Assembly: GCF_007830055.1 (NCBI RefSeq) | Contig: NZ_VLLE01000004.1 | Span: 25,248 to 89,247, forward strand | From: Lacibacter cauensis | Lineage (GTDB): Bacteria; Bacteroidota; Bacteroidia; Chitinophagales; Chitinophagaceae | Length of the DNA stretch: 64,000 nucleotides | Direction: 5' to 3' | Part shown: positions 47,601-57,200 of the stretch, in pieces | Layout: each line of letters starts with the position of its first letter | How positions within the stretch are numbered: the stretch's first letter is position 1 | Program-made: the position numbers and the translations under genes | The notes under the pieces: generated by a model | Seen by the model: the letters and a program-made list of their open reading frames with translations, nothing else | The model's database searches: none | What the model was told of the DNA's origin: nothing

Positions 47601-48050
47601 GTTTGAAAAAAGAACTGCTGCTGCAGAAAGCATAAAACAAAAGGCAGTGTTTGGAGCCATGTTATTGGCAAATCCACCAACAGTCTCGTTAGCAACATCT
47701 CTTTGAAACAATAACAGATCGAGTGAAAAAGGTACCTCATAAATAACTGATAGCACTTTCCATACTGCAAGCAAAAAAATAACTACACTTACAATGTTAG
47801 CCAGCAATACTGCAATTTTATTGTAACTGTACTTTTGCTTTAGCTGAAACGAAATAACAAGTAGAAAAAAGAAAATAGCAGTAAGCGGATTCATTGCAAC
47901 CGAGCCCGGCACCAGGTGTTTTAACCAATCGATGGAAAAGGCCCAACCTGCAAACATCAGCAGCGAAATGCCAACAATGACCGCCAAAAGTGTGTCGGCC
48001 GTTTTTAGTAGTTTTGTTTGAAGTGGAATATCGGGCAAAAGCAACTGCAT
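44640..48050 (-). CDS. Membrane-bound multi-PAS histidine kinase (HisKA_3, NarX type)
   Basis: 1136 residues. About eight N-terminal hydrophobic helices (residues about 15-285) form an integral sensor region of MASE-like layout. Five PAS domains follow (starting near residues 300, 435, 555, 675 and 800), joined by the usual ITERRKAEEALYKSEEKYR-type linkers. The dimerisation/phosphotransfer part is HisKA_3: REEERTHIAREIHDELGQQL, with the phospho-His in REIHDELG. The HATPase ends with LRPSLLDDIGLIAAIEWQID, then GNGFDINEISGKKTLGLLGM and GEGTKIEVRV. It senses an unknown signal through the membrane and PAS modules. The gene is in a leftward cluster with a related kinase 41 bases upstream and a NarL-type regulator 27 bases downstream. 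Confidence 0.92.
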   Translation of the reverse strand: MQLLLPDIPLQTKLLKTADTLLAVIVGISLLMFAGWAFSIDWLKHLVPGSVAMNPLTAIFFFLLVISFQLKQKYSYNKIAVLLANIVSVVIFLLAVWKVLSVIYEVPFSLDLLLFQRDVANETVGGFANNMAPNTAFCFMLSAAAVLFSNETSRKRVIVVQTAIILSLMLAVFCLLGYVFGAVEFYEVQNYIPMSAMSAVCFFLFSVAFLFATATVGIMRQFTSIYSGSYMARQLFIPAFLLPVIIGVLRIKGQKEGIYNLEFGSALFVTSMILVFLSLIWLNTYLLNAREQKQDETIAEKNHLANLVEQTSDAILSTDTDFNIKSWNKGAQEIYGYSREEVLNKPMGSFLRTTLSPEKTQQLLHELLEKGYYTAEYQFYGKHQHVVHVQASVTVLRNSNNEVTGYVAVHRDISQGKQLEQQLREFNKQLEEQVKQKTQELTDVFERISEAFLGIDNNSSIVYANKKAEQLFGNSDHSIINTSIFSLFQQADAEIETALREALEMREYIYLETLLTRFDKWFELHIYPSVSGLSVYMRDITLRKKALQELNASEEKYRMFFENSMDGILITNGQGKIFGANKAACNIFGMSEEEIQSIGRRGVLDETDPNWKIFQEERERNGKAQGELRHFRKDGTTFLAEITSVKFRTASGETQANTIIRDITERRKAEEALYKSEEKYRNLIEQAGDGIIIFQPDGSIMDVNESAANFLGYSKDALTAFNISDLLNAAELVSNPLRFDLLIKGESVIQQRRMKHRNGSFIEAEIRSKRLHDGTNLAIIRDLTDRIQAQQQLQKEKDLLDSIINSLPGIFYFYDQNGKFIRWNKQFHLVTEYSDAEIAKMHPLDFFEGDDKRYLENRIGEVFVKGISDAEAHFVTKSGKRIPYYFTGARVETDQGVCLVGMGIDITERKRAELELQDSYQQIRRLTNYLQNIREEERTHIAREIHDELGQQLTVLKMDVAWMKKKITAGDTASVSVKMNEMLEILDGAVASVRRIATELRPSLLDDIGLIAAIEWQIDVFSKRTGITVNLEKTGDPLLLPDAYVTGLFRILQESLTNITRHSNANQVDIHLKNQNKEFILYIQDNGNGFDINEISGKKTLGLLGMRERSIAMDGTFTVKSKPGEGTKIEVRVPLT

Positions 48051-48091
48051 GAATATTAGTTTCGGTTATGTGATTTGGGTCAGGTTGTTTA

Positions 48092-50365
48092 TCAAGGCTG
48101 AAGTGCTTCAATTGGTTCGCTTTTATGCAAGGGCAGCTGCACCTCTATCTGCATGCCGCCATTAATTTGTTTTGTAAGAGTAAATTGTCCTCCCATCATC
48201 TCCGCACGTTCTTTCATACCCAGCAAACCAAGTGTTTTACGCTTAACAACAATGGAAGTATCGAATCCCTTTCCGTTGTCGGAAACACGTAATATTATTT
48301 TTTTACTTTCTTCTGTCAGTTCAACTGTTATTTCTGTTGCTTCTGCGTGGCGTGCAATGTTAGTCATACTTTCCTGGTAAATACGAAAAAGGCTGGTAGC
48401 ATGTTCTACTGGAAGAATGGTTTGCACATCTGATGTGGCAAAATGGGTATGAATTCCTGTACGCTTACCAAACTCGCTAAGATGCCATTCTATTGCCGCT
48501 ACTAAACCAAGATCGTCGAGCAAACCGGGTCGCAGATCGGCTGCTATACGGCGAACAGACTGCACTGTATTATTCAACAACTCAAGCACGCCTTCTGTTT
48601 TCTCGGTAATAGCAGGAATGTTTAATGCTTTTATTTTTTTTCCCAGCCACGAAATATCCATCTTAAGTACAGTTAGCAGCTGTCCCAGTTCGTCGTGAAT
48701 ATTACGGGCAATGTGTTTACGCTCTTCCTCTCTTGCATTTTGAAGATGCGATGTAAGCTTACGTATTGCCTTGTAAGAATTGTTAAGTTCTGTTTCGGCT
48801 TTTTTACGTTCAGTAATATCCCGTATAAACGCAAGGAAACGTCCATCCGATAAAAACTTTGCATTAATTTCAATATCGATAAATACACCATCCTTTCTGC
48901 GCATTCTTCGCTCGCTGCTTGCACCACGTTCCGACTTCATTTCCTCAAATGCAAACGGTTTTAATTTAACTTCCTCAGGGTCGGTAAGATGATATATAGT
49001 CATTTCCATCAACTCTTTTTCGCTGTATTGCGATAGCTTGACAGCTGCAGGGTTTACCACTACAAAACGACCTGTTTGATCGGCTATAAAAATTGCATCC
49101 GTTGCCTGGTCAACAAGCGTACGGTATTTCTCTTCGCTTTTTATCAATGCTTCACTGGCCTTTTTCCGTTCTGTAATATCCATCATACTTCCCGTCATTC
49201 GTATGGGTTTGCCTTCGTTATTGCGTACAATGTATGTACGGTCGTAAATGGCAATTATTTCCTTTTTATGATTATACATCCTGTATTCACTTATCCAAAC
49301 ATTTTCGTTTGAATTGAAGACATCATAAAAACTTTTTAATACAGCAGCACGTTCTGTTTCAAGGATATTGTCCTCCCAAAGCTGAAACATAGGAGCTTCA
49401 TCTTCTAATGTAAGTCCATAAAGCTGTTGATGAATTTCGTTGCTCCATGTGTAACCGGTTACAAGATCCATTTCCCATAACGCTTCATTGGTTGTTCGGG
49501 CAATTAATTCAAACCGTTCATTCGAATGAACAATTTTTTCTTCGGCAATTTTGCGTTCAGTAACATCCATCATACTACCCGTCATTAAAACAGGGGTGCC
49601 GTTGTTATCTCTTTCAATGTAACAGCGATCGAAAATGTATTTATAACTATCACCGGTACGAAAGCGGTACTCAGATATAAATACGTTGGTATCGGAAGCC
49701 AGTGCATGATCCTGCATATCCAGAAGACGTTGCCGATCATCGGGATGAATGCGATCTACCCATTCTTGTTTATTGGGTACAGGATCTGCTGCGGTTAAAC
49801 CATACAACAATTGGTGATTTTCGTTTGCCCAAAGGCTGTTATCAGTTAAGTTCCACTCCCAAACTCCATCGTTTGTTGTGCTGCTGATGCGAATAAACCG
49901 TTCATAAAACTTCTGCAATTCCTGCTTCGCCTGCATTTGCGCTGTTCCGCTACGTTCAATGGCTGAAAGATTGGCTTGTGTCTGCGCAAGCTTTGCCTCA
50001 CCTGCAAGTATAGTTGTGCGTATACTGCTTACTATTTTTTCTGCTGTTAACGAATCTAGAAGCAGACAATCACTGATACCGTTTCGCAGATATGGAATAG
50101 CTGCTTCAAAGTCGGATGCATTACAAAGTAAAATTGTTGCTGTACCGGGGTATTGTGCAGTAAAGTCGGGAAAGTTGTTCGTTAAAAAATCGAGCGATAC
50201 AATGTATAGATCATACTGGCCTTTTGTAGCTTTCTGCTGAAATAGCCTCTTCGTTTCTGCACGCTCACAATGATAACGTATTTGATCATTTTCTGTAAGA
50301 AGTGATAAAAAACGGACTGCCTCTCCACCGGAAACACCCAAAAGTATGTTTACCTCACTATGCAT
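48092..50365 (-). CDS. Cytoplasmic PAS histidine kinase with pseudo-receiver (HisKA_3)
   Basis: 757 residues with no membrane segments. Residues 1-125 have a receiver-like fold without the phosphorylation pocket: the position of the phospho-Asp reads YDLYIVSLDF, with Ser, and the N-terminal acidic pair is absent. Three PAS domains follow (about 150-275, 280-400 and 405-525). The first two are PAS_3-type and close relatives of each other (both end in MTGSMMD[VI]TERK). The core is HisKA_3 (REEERKHIARNIHDELGQLL) plus HATPase (GKGFDTSIVVKRKTLGLLGM). The catalytic core closely matches that of the next kinase, so the two probably arose by duplication. It is the first gene of the leftward cluster. 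Confidence 0.9.
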   Translation of the reverse strand: MHSEVNILLGVSGGEAVRFLSLLTENDQIRYHCERAETKRLFQQKATKGQYDLYIVSLDFLTNNFPDFTAQYPGTATILLCNASDFEAAIPYLRNGISDCLLLDSLTAEKIVSSIRTTILAGEAKLAQTQANLSAIERSGTAQMQAKQELQKFYERFIRISSTTNDGVWEWNLTDNSLWANENHQLLYGLTAADPVPNKQEWVDRIHPDDRQRLLDMQDHALASDTNVFISEYRFRTGDSYKYIFDRCYIERDNNGTPVLMTGSMMDVTERKIAEEKIVHSNERFELIARTTNEALWEMDLVTGYTWSNEIHQQLYGLTLEDEAPMFQLWEDNILETERAAVLKSFYDVFNSNENVWISEYRMYNHKKEIIAIYDRTYIVRNNEGKPIRMTGSMMDITERKKASEALIKSEEKYRTLVDQATDAIFIADQTGRFVVVNPAAVKLSQYSEKELMEMTIYHLTDPEEVKLKPFAFEEMKSERGASSERRMRRKDGVFIDIEINAKFLSDGRFLAFIRDITERKKAETELNNSYKAIRKLTSHLQNAREEERKHIARNIHDELGQLLTVLKMDISWLGKKIKALNIPAITEKTEGVLELLNNTVQSVRRIAADLRPGLLDDLGLVAAIEWHLSEFGKRTGIHTHFATSDVQTILPVEHATSLFRIYQESMTNIARHAEATEITVELTEESKKIILRVSDNGKGFDTSIVVKRKTLGLLGMKERAEMMGGQFTLTKQINGGMQIEVQLPLHKSEPIEALQP

Positions 50366-50533
50366 ATACGTTTACGCAACAATTATAATGATTTGTACAA
50401 GTGTTTATTTGGAGTTTTCACAAGGAACGGATAAAATCACCGGCTTAAGTTACTCAATGTGAAGCATATCTGACTGATCGTTTTTTCTAAATGTGACGTT
50501 AGCTGTTATAACTGTGTAAGGGACTTGAAGCTC

Positions 50534-50549
50534 GTAGTTGAAGTACTAC
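50534..50549. promoter_or_regulatory. Inverted repeat GTAGT-N6-ACTAC upstream of the kinase cluster
   Basis: Arms GTAGT and ACTAC are separated by TGAAGT, 169 bases before the start of the 757-residue kinase. The arms and spacing match those at 43963-43978 in the same cluster. Confidence 0.4.
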
Positions 50550-51004
50550 AACACCGCTTATTAATCTCTTACAATTTCTTCCATTGTATTACGATTTTTA
50601 TCTATAGATATACGGTGTTTCTTTGTACTATCAATTACGATAATAATTGGAAAACCATATATAGCCATCCTTTAAAGGAATTACCCGCTGGCTAAAAATC
50701 CAAAAACCTATGATAAGATAAAGAGTTTACCCTGAATCCACAATTGTAAAATCCGTATCCTATTTTATTTAAGAGTTACTTTGTAGCTGTACCCTACTGC
50801 AACAATTTAGTTCCGGTTTTCAGTTCTGTTAGATCTTACGCATTACTTGCTCCTTGCCCTTTGTGTCGCCTGTAAATTACACAATACCTTACTGCAACCG
50901 AATTTTCCGGTACGCTCATTTTTGCTAAACACGCCCAGACCAACTCAGTTTTTAACCTTAGATTCTGTAAAATAAAGTGGTCTTTTCAATTGAAAATACA
51001 CTTA

Positions 51005-51035
51005 GTCGATTATACATGCATTTTGTCGATTATAC
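51005..51035. promoter_or_regulatory. Tandem GTCGATTATAC motif, 20-base period
   Basis: Two identical 11-base copies start 20 bases apart, two helical turns, about 190 bases upstream of the T9SS-sorted protein gene. LytTR regulators are known to bind paired direct repeats about 21 bases apart, and one is encoded downstream at 52779, so this is a candidate site. No binding evidence exists here. Confidence 0.4.
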
Positions 51036-51225
51036 CCCTCACATAACAAACGGGCGAAATATATTTGAACTCCGAAAACGAAAAGGCTGTTTGTTGCAGC
51101 CTGCACAAATCTGATTCCTGCCGAAGATCCCTCTAACTAATTTCTAGTTACCCATCCACTTCCTCCATGTTTAAAACCGTACCTGACGCCAGACGTCAAA
51201 TTTTTATTATCAAAAAAAATTAAAC

Positions 51226-52554
51226 ATGAAGCAATTTTTTACCCTCGCTCTCTTTGTAATTATTTCTTTAAGCGCAGAAGCGCAGGTTGGAACTGTATAT
51301 CGTTTACAGGGAACCTTAGGAGGAAATGTAACGGCTGCTACAAATGGTACCGCTGCTGATGGTTTCAGACGCTCTTCCATATGGAAAGTTGTAAATGCCG
51401 ATGGCAGCTTGGGTGCAAATCAATCTCCAACCAGTGGAGCAACACTTCAAATTTTCGGCATTAGCCTGGAAGTAACATCCACCATGAATTTAAGTGCGTT
51501 TGACTTTACCATTCAAATCAGAAGCGAGTATCGTGATTTTGGTGGCACTGGCGGCACCATCCGTTTACATCGTGGACGATTACACATAAATGATGTAACG
51601 CTTACACTGGGAAGCAACTCCAGCGTTACACTTGGATGGGGTATCTATTCAACTACATCGCCAACGGTAACCTATTTTTTACCGGGCTTTTTACGTTTAC
51701 AAGACCAGAGTGCAATTATTATTGGCACAACAGCAATTGCAGACCGTAGAAGTGCTTCTAACGGCGATAGTTATTTAAATGCAAATGCATATAATGTTAC
51801 TGCTACATCCGGCACAAATTTCGACAACGCTACAAGTAACAATACATCTAACAATGGTACAACAACAGTTATTCCGACAGGTACACAACCTCCAACAGCA
51901 AACATTACAAACAAAATGATAGCACGGCCGGGTGGTGCCTTGTTTACAAACTTTGCATTGTTTTATAATGCAGCATCGGGAGCTGGAGGAACTGCTGTTG
52001 CACCCCTGCCTGTTCAATTAATTAATTTTAGCGCAACTAAAGCAACTGGTAAAGTTATACTCAGCTGGGCAACCGCACAGGAAATTAACAGTGATTATTT
52101 TGAAGTACAACGCAGTACTGATGCAGCTAAATGGGTTACCGTAACAACTGTAAAGGCAGCTGGTAATTCCGGTAATGTAATAAACTATAAAGCAGAAGAT
52201 GCAGCAGCATCAACTGGTAATGTTTACTACCGTATTAAAATGGTAGACCAGGATGCTACATTTAGCATTTCAAATATTGCCCGTTTATCTTTTGCAACAT
52301 CTAACGGCAAAATATTTGCATATCCTAATCCAGCTTCAAACTACACCGTTATCAACAGCGATCAGGCATTAGCGGGCAAAATACAGGTGGAAGTAATTAA
52401 CTATGTAAGTGGCGTAAGAATGTTACAACAGGTATTTACTAATCCGGGCAACTCTTTCCGGTTAAATATGAATCAATTGCCTTCCGGTAACTATGTAGTA
52501 AAAATCTATAATGATCAAGCATTACTCCAAACTGTAAAACTTGCAAAATATTAA
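51226..52554 (+). CDS. T9SS-exported protein with type A sorting domain
   Basis: 442 residues. Signal peptide MKQFFTLALFVIISLSAEAQ. A central beta-rich region of about 240 residues carries many Thr, Asn and Gly (TVYRLQGTLGGNVTAATNGT, RLHRGRLHINDVTLTLGSNS); I do not recognise its family. A fibronectin-like segment follows (PVQLINFSATKATGKVILSW, then YFEVQRSTDAAKWVTVTTVK, NVYYRIKMVDQDATFSISNI). It closes with the type A sorting domain (FAYPNPASNYTVINSDQALA, LPSGNYVVKIYNDQALLQTV). The sorting tail sends it through the type IX system to the surface or medium. It stands alone, with a long upstream region containing repeats, and ends at a terminator. Confidence 0.88.
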   Translation: MKQFFTLALFVIISLSAEAQVGTVYRLQGTLGGNVTAATNGTAADGFRRSSIWKVVNADGSLGANQSPTSGATLQIFGISLEVTSTMNLSAFDFTIQIRSEYRDFGGTGGTIRLHRGRLHINDVTLTLGSNSSVTLGWGIYSTTSPTVTYFLPGFLRLQDQSAIIIGTTAIADRRSASNGDSYLNANAYNVTATSGTNFDNATSNNTSNNGTTTVIPTGTQPPTANITNKMIARPGGALFTNFALFYNAASGAGGTAVAPLPVQLINFSATKATGKVILSWATAQEINSDYFEVQRSTDAAKWVTVTTVKAAGNSGNVINYKAEDAAASTGNVYYRIKMVDQDATFSISNIARLSFATSNGKIFAYPNPASNYTVINSDQALAGKIQVEVINYVSGVRMLQQVFTNPGNSFRLNMNQLPSGNYVVKIYNDQALLQTVKLAKY

Positions 52555-52643
52555 TGAAGTCATTTTCATCTATAAAGCATGTTCAGAGGTAAAAAATAAC
52601 GATTGCATGCAAGTTTTACAAAAGCAGCAATTAATGGAAAACC

Positions 52644-52673
52644 AAAAGGAGATGTTGTTACATCTCCTTTTTT
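52644..52673 (+). terminator. Terminator after the T9SS-sorted protein gene
   Basis: A 12-bp stem, AAAAGGAGATGT / ACATCTCCTTTT, with loop TGTT and a T run. Confidence 0.88.
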
Positions 52674-52778
52674 AATGTCTAAAACAAGTGGAACAGCTAA
52701 CCAATCTGGTAAATTATAAATATATTGGAATGATTTCTTTTACATAATTTACAGAAGGTATTTATCTTATTCAAACTT

Positions 52779-53492
52779 ATGGCACAACTGAAATGCGTTT
52801 TAATAGAAGATGATGCGCTTGCGAGAGCTATCCTTATGAAGTTGATTGAGCCACATCAAGATCTATTCCTTGCTGCCACTTTTGAAAACATAAAAGATAC
52901 ATTAACCTATTTTGATACAAATACGGACATTGATCTTTTGTTTTTAGATGTAGAGTTAAACAAAGAATCCGGTATAAAATTATACGAACAGTTACCTTAT
53001 AAGCCTGCTGTTATATTTACTACTGCACACGAAGGTTTTGCATTTACTGCCTTTGAGTTAGGAGCCATTGATTATCTGAAAAAACCAATTACACAAGAAC
53101 GCCTTACAAATGCATTAACCCGCCTGGATAAGATAAAAACGTCTGCGAATACTTTTACCGAAAAGCAAAGTCGTAACCTTAATTTGGTTTTCAAAGAAGG
53201 AAGAACGATGATTACATTGAACAGCGCTGATGTGCTTTTTTTTGAAGCCTCTAAGGACTATGTAAAAGTTGTTACTGCCGCAAAGAGTCATATGGTATTG
53301 ATAACAATGAAAGAGCTTCAGCAAAAACTGAAGCCTGAATTGTTTGTCCGAATCAGCAAATCTTACATTGTGAACAAAGAAAAAATTACCAGCGTGGATA
53401 ATGAAAAAGTGCATATACAACAATACGGCTTTAAAATAAGCCGTATGTTAAAGAAGGATATTACAAAGCAACTTACAGTTGCCGGTAGTTAA
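52779..53492 (+). CDS. LytTR-type response regulator (orphan)
   Basis: 237 residues. The receiver domain (CVLIEDDALARAILMKLIEP, phospho-Asp in DLLFLDVELNKESGIKLYEQ, Lys in AIDYLKKPITQERL) is followed by a LytTR DNA-binding domain (residues about 140-235: VLFFEASKDYVKVVTAAKSH, LFVRISKSYIVNKEKITSVD). Such regulators usually pair with a LytS/His_kinase-family sensor encoded next door, and none is here; phosphate may come from another kinase. The stop overlaps that of the convergent NarL-type gene by four bases (53489-53492), so the two transcripts may interfere. Confidence 0.93.
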   Translation: MAQLKCVLIEDDALARAILMKLIEPHQDLFLAATFENIKDTLTYFDTNTDIDLLFLDVELNKESGIKLYEQLPYKPAVIFTTAHEGFAFTAFELGAIDYLKKPITQERLTNALTRLDKIKTSANTFTEKQSRNLNLVFKEGRTMITLNSADVLFFEASKDYVKVVTAAKSHMVLITMKELQQKLKPELFVRISKSYIVNKEKITSVDNEKVHIQQYGFKISRMLKKDITKQLTVAGS

Positions 53493-54148
53493 TCCATTAC
53501 TTCTGTAAACAGATGCTGGTTAGCATCAATATACTTAATGAGCTGTACCGATTTTTTAATCTGTAGCTTTTGATAAATATTGTAACGATGTGTATCGATA
53601 GTTTTGGAACTTAAATCCAGTTGATCAGCAATTTCACGAGCGCTCATTCCTTTGTAAAAAAGATAAGCAACCTTCTTTTCTTTTTTGGTGAGATACTTAG
53701 TAGCAGCTTCAACATTTTCTGAACTATCGCTAAAGAAAATACCGGATATTAACTCCTGTACTTCCCTGCAACGATAACTTCTGCCTGCAACAACATCATT
53801 AATTGCAGCCATCATTTCATTTAAAGGAGATGTTTTGGTTATGTAACCAAATACGCCTGCAGCAAACGCCTGTTTCACAGTTGGAAAATCGGTATGGGCA
53901 GAAACTGCAAGCAGCTTTGTTTGAGGCGATACTTGTTTGATTTGCGGAATAATGTCAAGCCCCGATCCATCAGATAATACGATATCAAGTAAAATAACAT
54001 CAGGCTTATGCAGTGTTGCTTCTGCAACGGTATCACCTTTAGAGCTGGTCTTTGCTACAATTTTATAATCTTTACTTCTGCCGAGAACAGCATTCCACAT
54101 TTCTGCAATCAAAACATGATCTTCTGCTATTAGAATTGATATTGCCAT
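53489..54148 (-). CDS. NarL/FixJ-type response regulator of the H-NOX operon
   Basis: 219 residues: receiver (ISILIAEDHVLIAEMWNAVL, phospho-Asp in PDVILLDIVLSDGSGLDIIP, Lys in GVFGYITKTSPLNE) and LuxR-type helix-turn-helix (YLTKKEKKVAYLFYKGMSAR, EIADQLDLSSKTIDTHRYNI). It lies downstream of the HNOBA hybrid kinase in the same direction, 149 bases away, across a 13-bp hairpin. It is therefore the probable final acceptor of the phosphate leaving the kinase's HPt domain, turning haem-ligand sensing into transcription. This link is inferred from position. Confidence 0.92.
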   Translation of the reverse strand: MAISILIAEDHVLIAEMWNAVLGRSKDYKIVAKTSSKGDTVAEATLHKPDVILLDIVLSDGSGLDIIPQIKQVSPQTKLLAVSAHTDFPTVKQAFAAGVFGYITKTSPLNEMMAAINDVVAGRSYRCREVQELISGIFFSDSSENVEAATKYLTKKEKKVAYLFYKGMSAREIADQLDLSSKTIDTHRYNIYQKLQIKKSVQLIKYIDANQHLFTEVMD

Positions 54149-54267
54149 CTAAATCAAAATATTTATTGTTGTAAATTATAGAAAAATATCTGTTGCAAAG
54201 AAACGAATCATTACTGTTTAAGTTGATTCTGATAAAAAAACAATCAGCTTTTTCTACATATCTAATA

Positions 54268-54295
54268 CTTTATACTTAAATCTTTAAGTATAAAG
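54268..54295. repeat. 13-bp perfect hairpin after the HNOBA kinase gene
   Basis: CTTTATACTTAAA and TTTAAGTATAAAG flank a two-base centre, immediately downstream of the kinase stop. It is AT-rich and lacks a T tract on the minus strand, so it is a poor intrinsic terminator; it may be an mRNA 3'-end stabiliser, attenuator or palindromic protein site. Confidence 0.6.
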
Positions 54296-54297
54296 AA

Positions 54298-57200
54298 CTA
54301 CAAAAAATCCGAACGTAATTGTACAATACTTTCGTTAAAAATATCTACCACATGCATTATACGTTTCTGCAATAAGGTATTAATGTTTGCAAATTTTATT
54401 TCCTGTTCAATATCAGCAATTTCAACTTTCAACTTTGTCATTCCTATTGTTTCTGCTGCAGGTTTTAGTTTATGCAAAACCGTTGCAACTTTATCATAAC
54501 TGTACTGGTCAAGAGCCAGCTTTAATTCCTCTACCATAACAGGTGTTGAAGCAACAAAAATATTAATCATGTTCAGTAAAAAAGATTGTTCGTTGCTCAA
54601 ACTCTTTAAATAAGAAAGATCATACACTTTCGTTTTGCTGCCTGGCATCTTCTGCTGTTGCAACTGCGTAATTGTTTTTTGCAGCACATCAGTTAATTGC
54701 TGTTCGCTAAATGGTTTCGTAATAAAATCATTCATTCCGGCTTCAAGATATTCCTCACTTTTACCTTTAATTGCATTTGCTGTAAGGGCTATGATTGGAA
54801 CGCCTGCTTTACGTTTATTGTGAAGATTTCTTATTGCACGGGTAGTTTCAACGCCATCCATATAAGGCATTTCAATATCCATTAGTATTATGTCGTAATC
54901 ATTCTGTTGAAATTCCTCGAGTGCAGCCAACCCGTTATCTGCTATGTGAAATGCATAGTTTTTACTTTGCAACATGTGTTTTAACAAAAACTGGTTAATA
55001 GCAACATCTTCGGCAATAAGAATACGAATGGCACTTTCTGGTTTAGGAGGAGTGAGCCTCGTTACTTCATTGTCAATATTTTTCTGCACTTGTGCCAAAG
55101 GCCAGGTAAATGCTACTGTAAAAACAGAACCAACATTCTCTGTACTTGAAACAGTAATTGATCCTTGCTGTGAATCAACAAGGCGTTTACAAATAGCTAA
55201 TCCTAAACCTGTGCCACCGTATTGTTTTGCAATTGCGCTTTTTCCTTGCGAGTAGGGCTCAAATATGTGCGTTAATAATTCTGAATCGATACCGATACCT
55301 GTATCCTGAACTTGAATTGTTACCTCAACTTCTGTTTGGCCTTTCTGTTTTACTTGTAGCTGTACAATTATTTCGCCTTGCTGTGTAAACTTAAGGGCAT
55401 TACCCAAAAGGTTATGAATCACCTGGCTTAACCGGTATGAGTCGGCCCGAATAATCAACTCCTTAACGTTACTAAGCAATGTAAACGACAGATTTTTGTC
55501 TATTGCATTTAGCCGGTATATACCACTTATATCTTCAACCAGCTTTACAACGTCAAATATTGTTTCTTCAAGAACGATTTCATTGCTTACAATTTTTTCA
55601 AAGTCTAGCACCTCGTTTACAATACGCAGCAAGTGAGCTTCCGATACTTTTATAATTTCAACAAACTCACGTTGCTTTTCGGTTAGGTTTGTTTTATCCA
55701 GTAATCCTGTAACACCCATGATGCCGTTTAAAGGCGTGCGTATTTCATGGCTCATTGCCGCTAAAAAACGATCTTTCATTACAGACGACTGCTCAGCTTC
55801 AAAACGTGCTTTTTCCAACGCCTGCTCCATCTTCTTCCGTTCAGTTATGTTCAACCCATAACCAATCATTATTTCCACCTCACCTTCTTTGTTCAATACA
55901 GGATTGAAATTTCGTAACTGATACACTTCCGATCCATCGGGCTGCAGTAATCGTTCTTCGAAACTTAACAGTTTGCCTTCTTTTTTTACTGCATCAAAAA
56001 TCGCTCTTCGTTCATTGGCTATCTGCCTTGGTTTGTTTCTAAGTTGCACATAATCTTCATCTGTTTTACCAATTAACCATTTACGCAACTCTTCATCCTT
56101 AACGGCAACAGGATTCAAAAAAAGATAGCGGTGATCTTTATCAAACACAGCAATATCTGCAGGAATTTTATTTAGAATTTCTTCGTAAAAAACTTTCTGC
56201 CGGGTTAATGCCTGCTCTCTCGTTTCTTCTTCAGTAATATCATGATACACCCACAAATGTCCAAAGTATTGATTGTTACTCCAGATTGGTATAAAGTCAC
56301 GGCGTAACACTTTTCCTGTAAGCAGTTCTAATTTATCGCCCGATACAATCGTTTTATTCTGCAGCACTCCTTTAATCCGCTCAACAAAATGCTCTGGGTT
56401 TTTAAACAGATGTTTTGTTTGTTCTGCTGCTTCGGAACAATCCGTTCCAATAAGGCTTTCGGGACTTACAGGTATACCGAAGGTGTCGCAGAACTTTTGA
56501 TTGACCAATGCAATGGTCCTGTTTTCGTTTTCCAACAACACTGCCGATTGCAGGTTAGCAATAAGAGTAGTTAACCGGTTTGCCGATCGCTCAAGACTAC
56601 GATCGAGTTGTTCCTGGTTGGTTATATCACGGCCATATACATTAATATAACCTTCCTTTTCCAGCATAATGCAGTTGAACGAATAAAACTGTTGCCCTGC
56701 TTCTACTTTTAAAAAATATTTTGGGCTGTTTTGAAGAATTTCTGCGATTACAGCTTTCCAGAATTGTTTAGTTTCAAAAACGAGCTTGTTATAAACAAGT
56801 TGAGGAGGCAAGTTTTCTGCTGCAGGGTTTTGAAGAATGACTTCGCCTTCAAAATTAATACGGAACAAAGGATCAGGGTTTTGCATTGGAAATAATGCAA
56901 TATCCTCAATGGCTTTGTTGGCATTTTTCAACGCATTCTTCTGTTCATTTACAGTGGTAAGTAACTGCTTAATTTCGGTTGCTGCAATTTCCTGCGTTTT
57001 GATGACATGCAACAAATCAATCATTGGATCGTGATAAGCAAAATCATTCAGCACTAAACTCCGTTCACGAACTTCCTTCATTGATCCAAACCAGGGCGAA
57101 CCAACAAACAAAAGCAATTCGTTGCCTGTTTGTTCAAACTGCCCACGTAACATAAACGGATCAGTTTGTTTGCTTTCAATAATCACCAATTGATCCTGCA

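Larger units (their letters stand above)
50366..51225. other. Gene-free intergenic region between divergent signalling and T9SS genes
   Basis: 860 bases with no supportable open frame. It is AT-rich and holds the GTAGT-N6-ACTAC inverted repeat (50534-50549), two copies of GTCGATTATAC 20 bases apart (51005-51035), and the small hairpin TGACG-CCAGA-CGTCA (51184-51198) ahead of the T9SS-sorted protein gene. A weak -7-like TATAATTG lies on the minus strand at about 50389. The length and the repeats suggest regulation of one or both flanking units. Confidence 0.6.
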
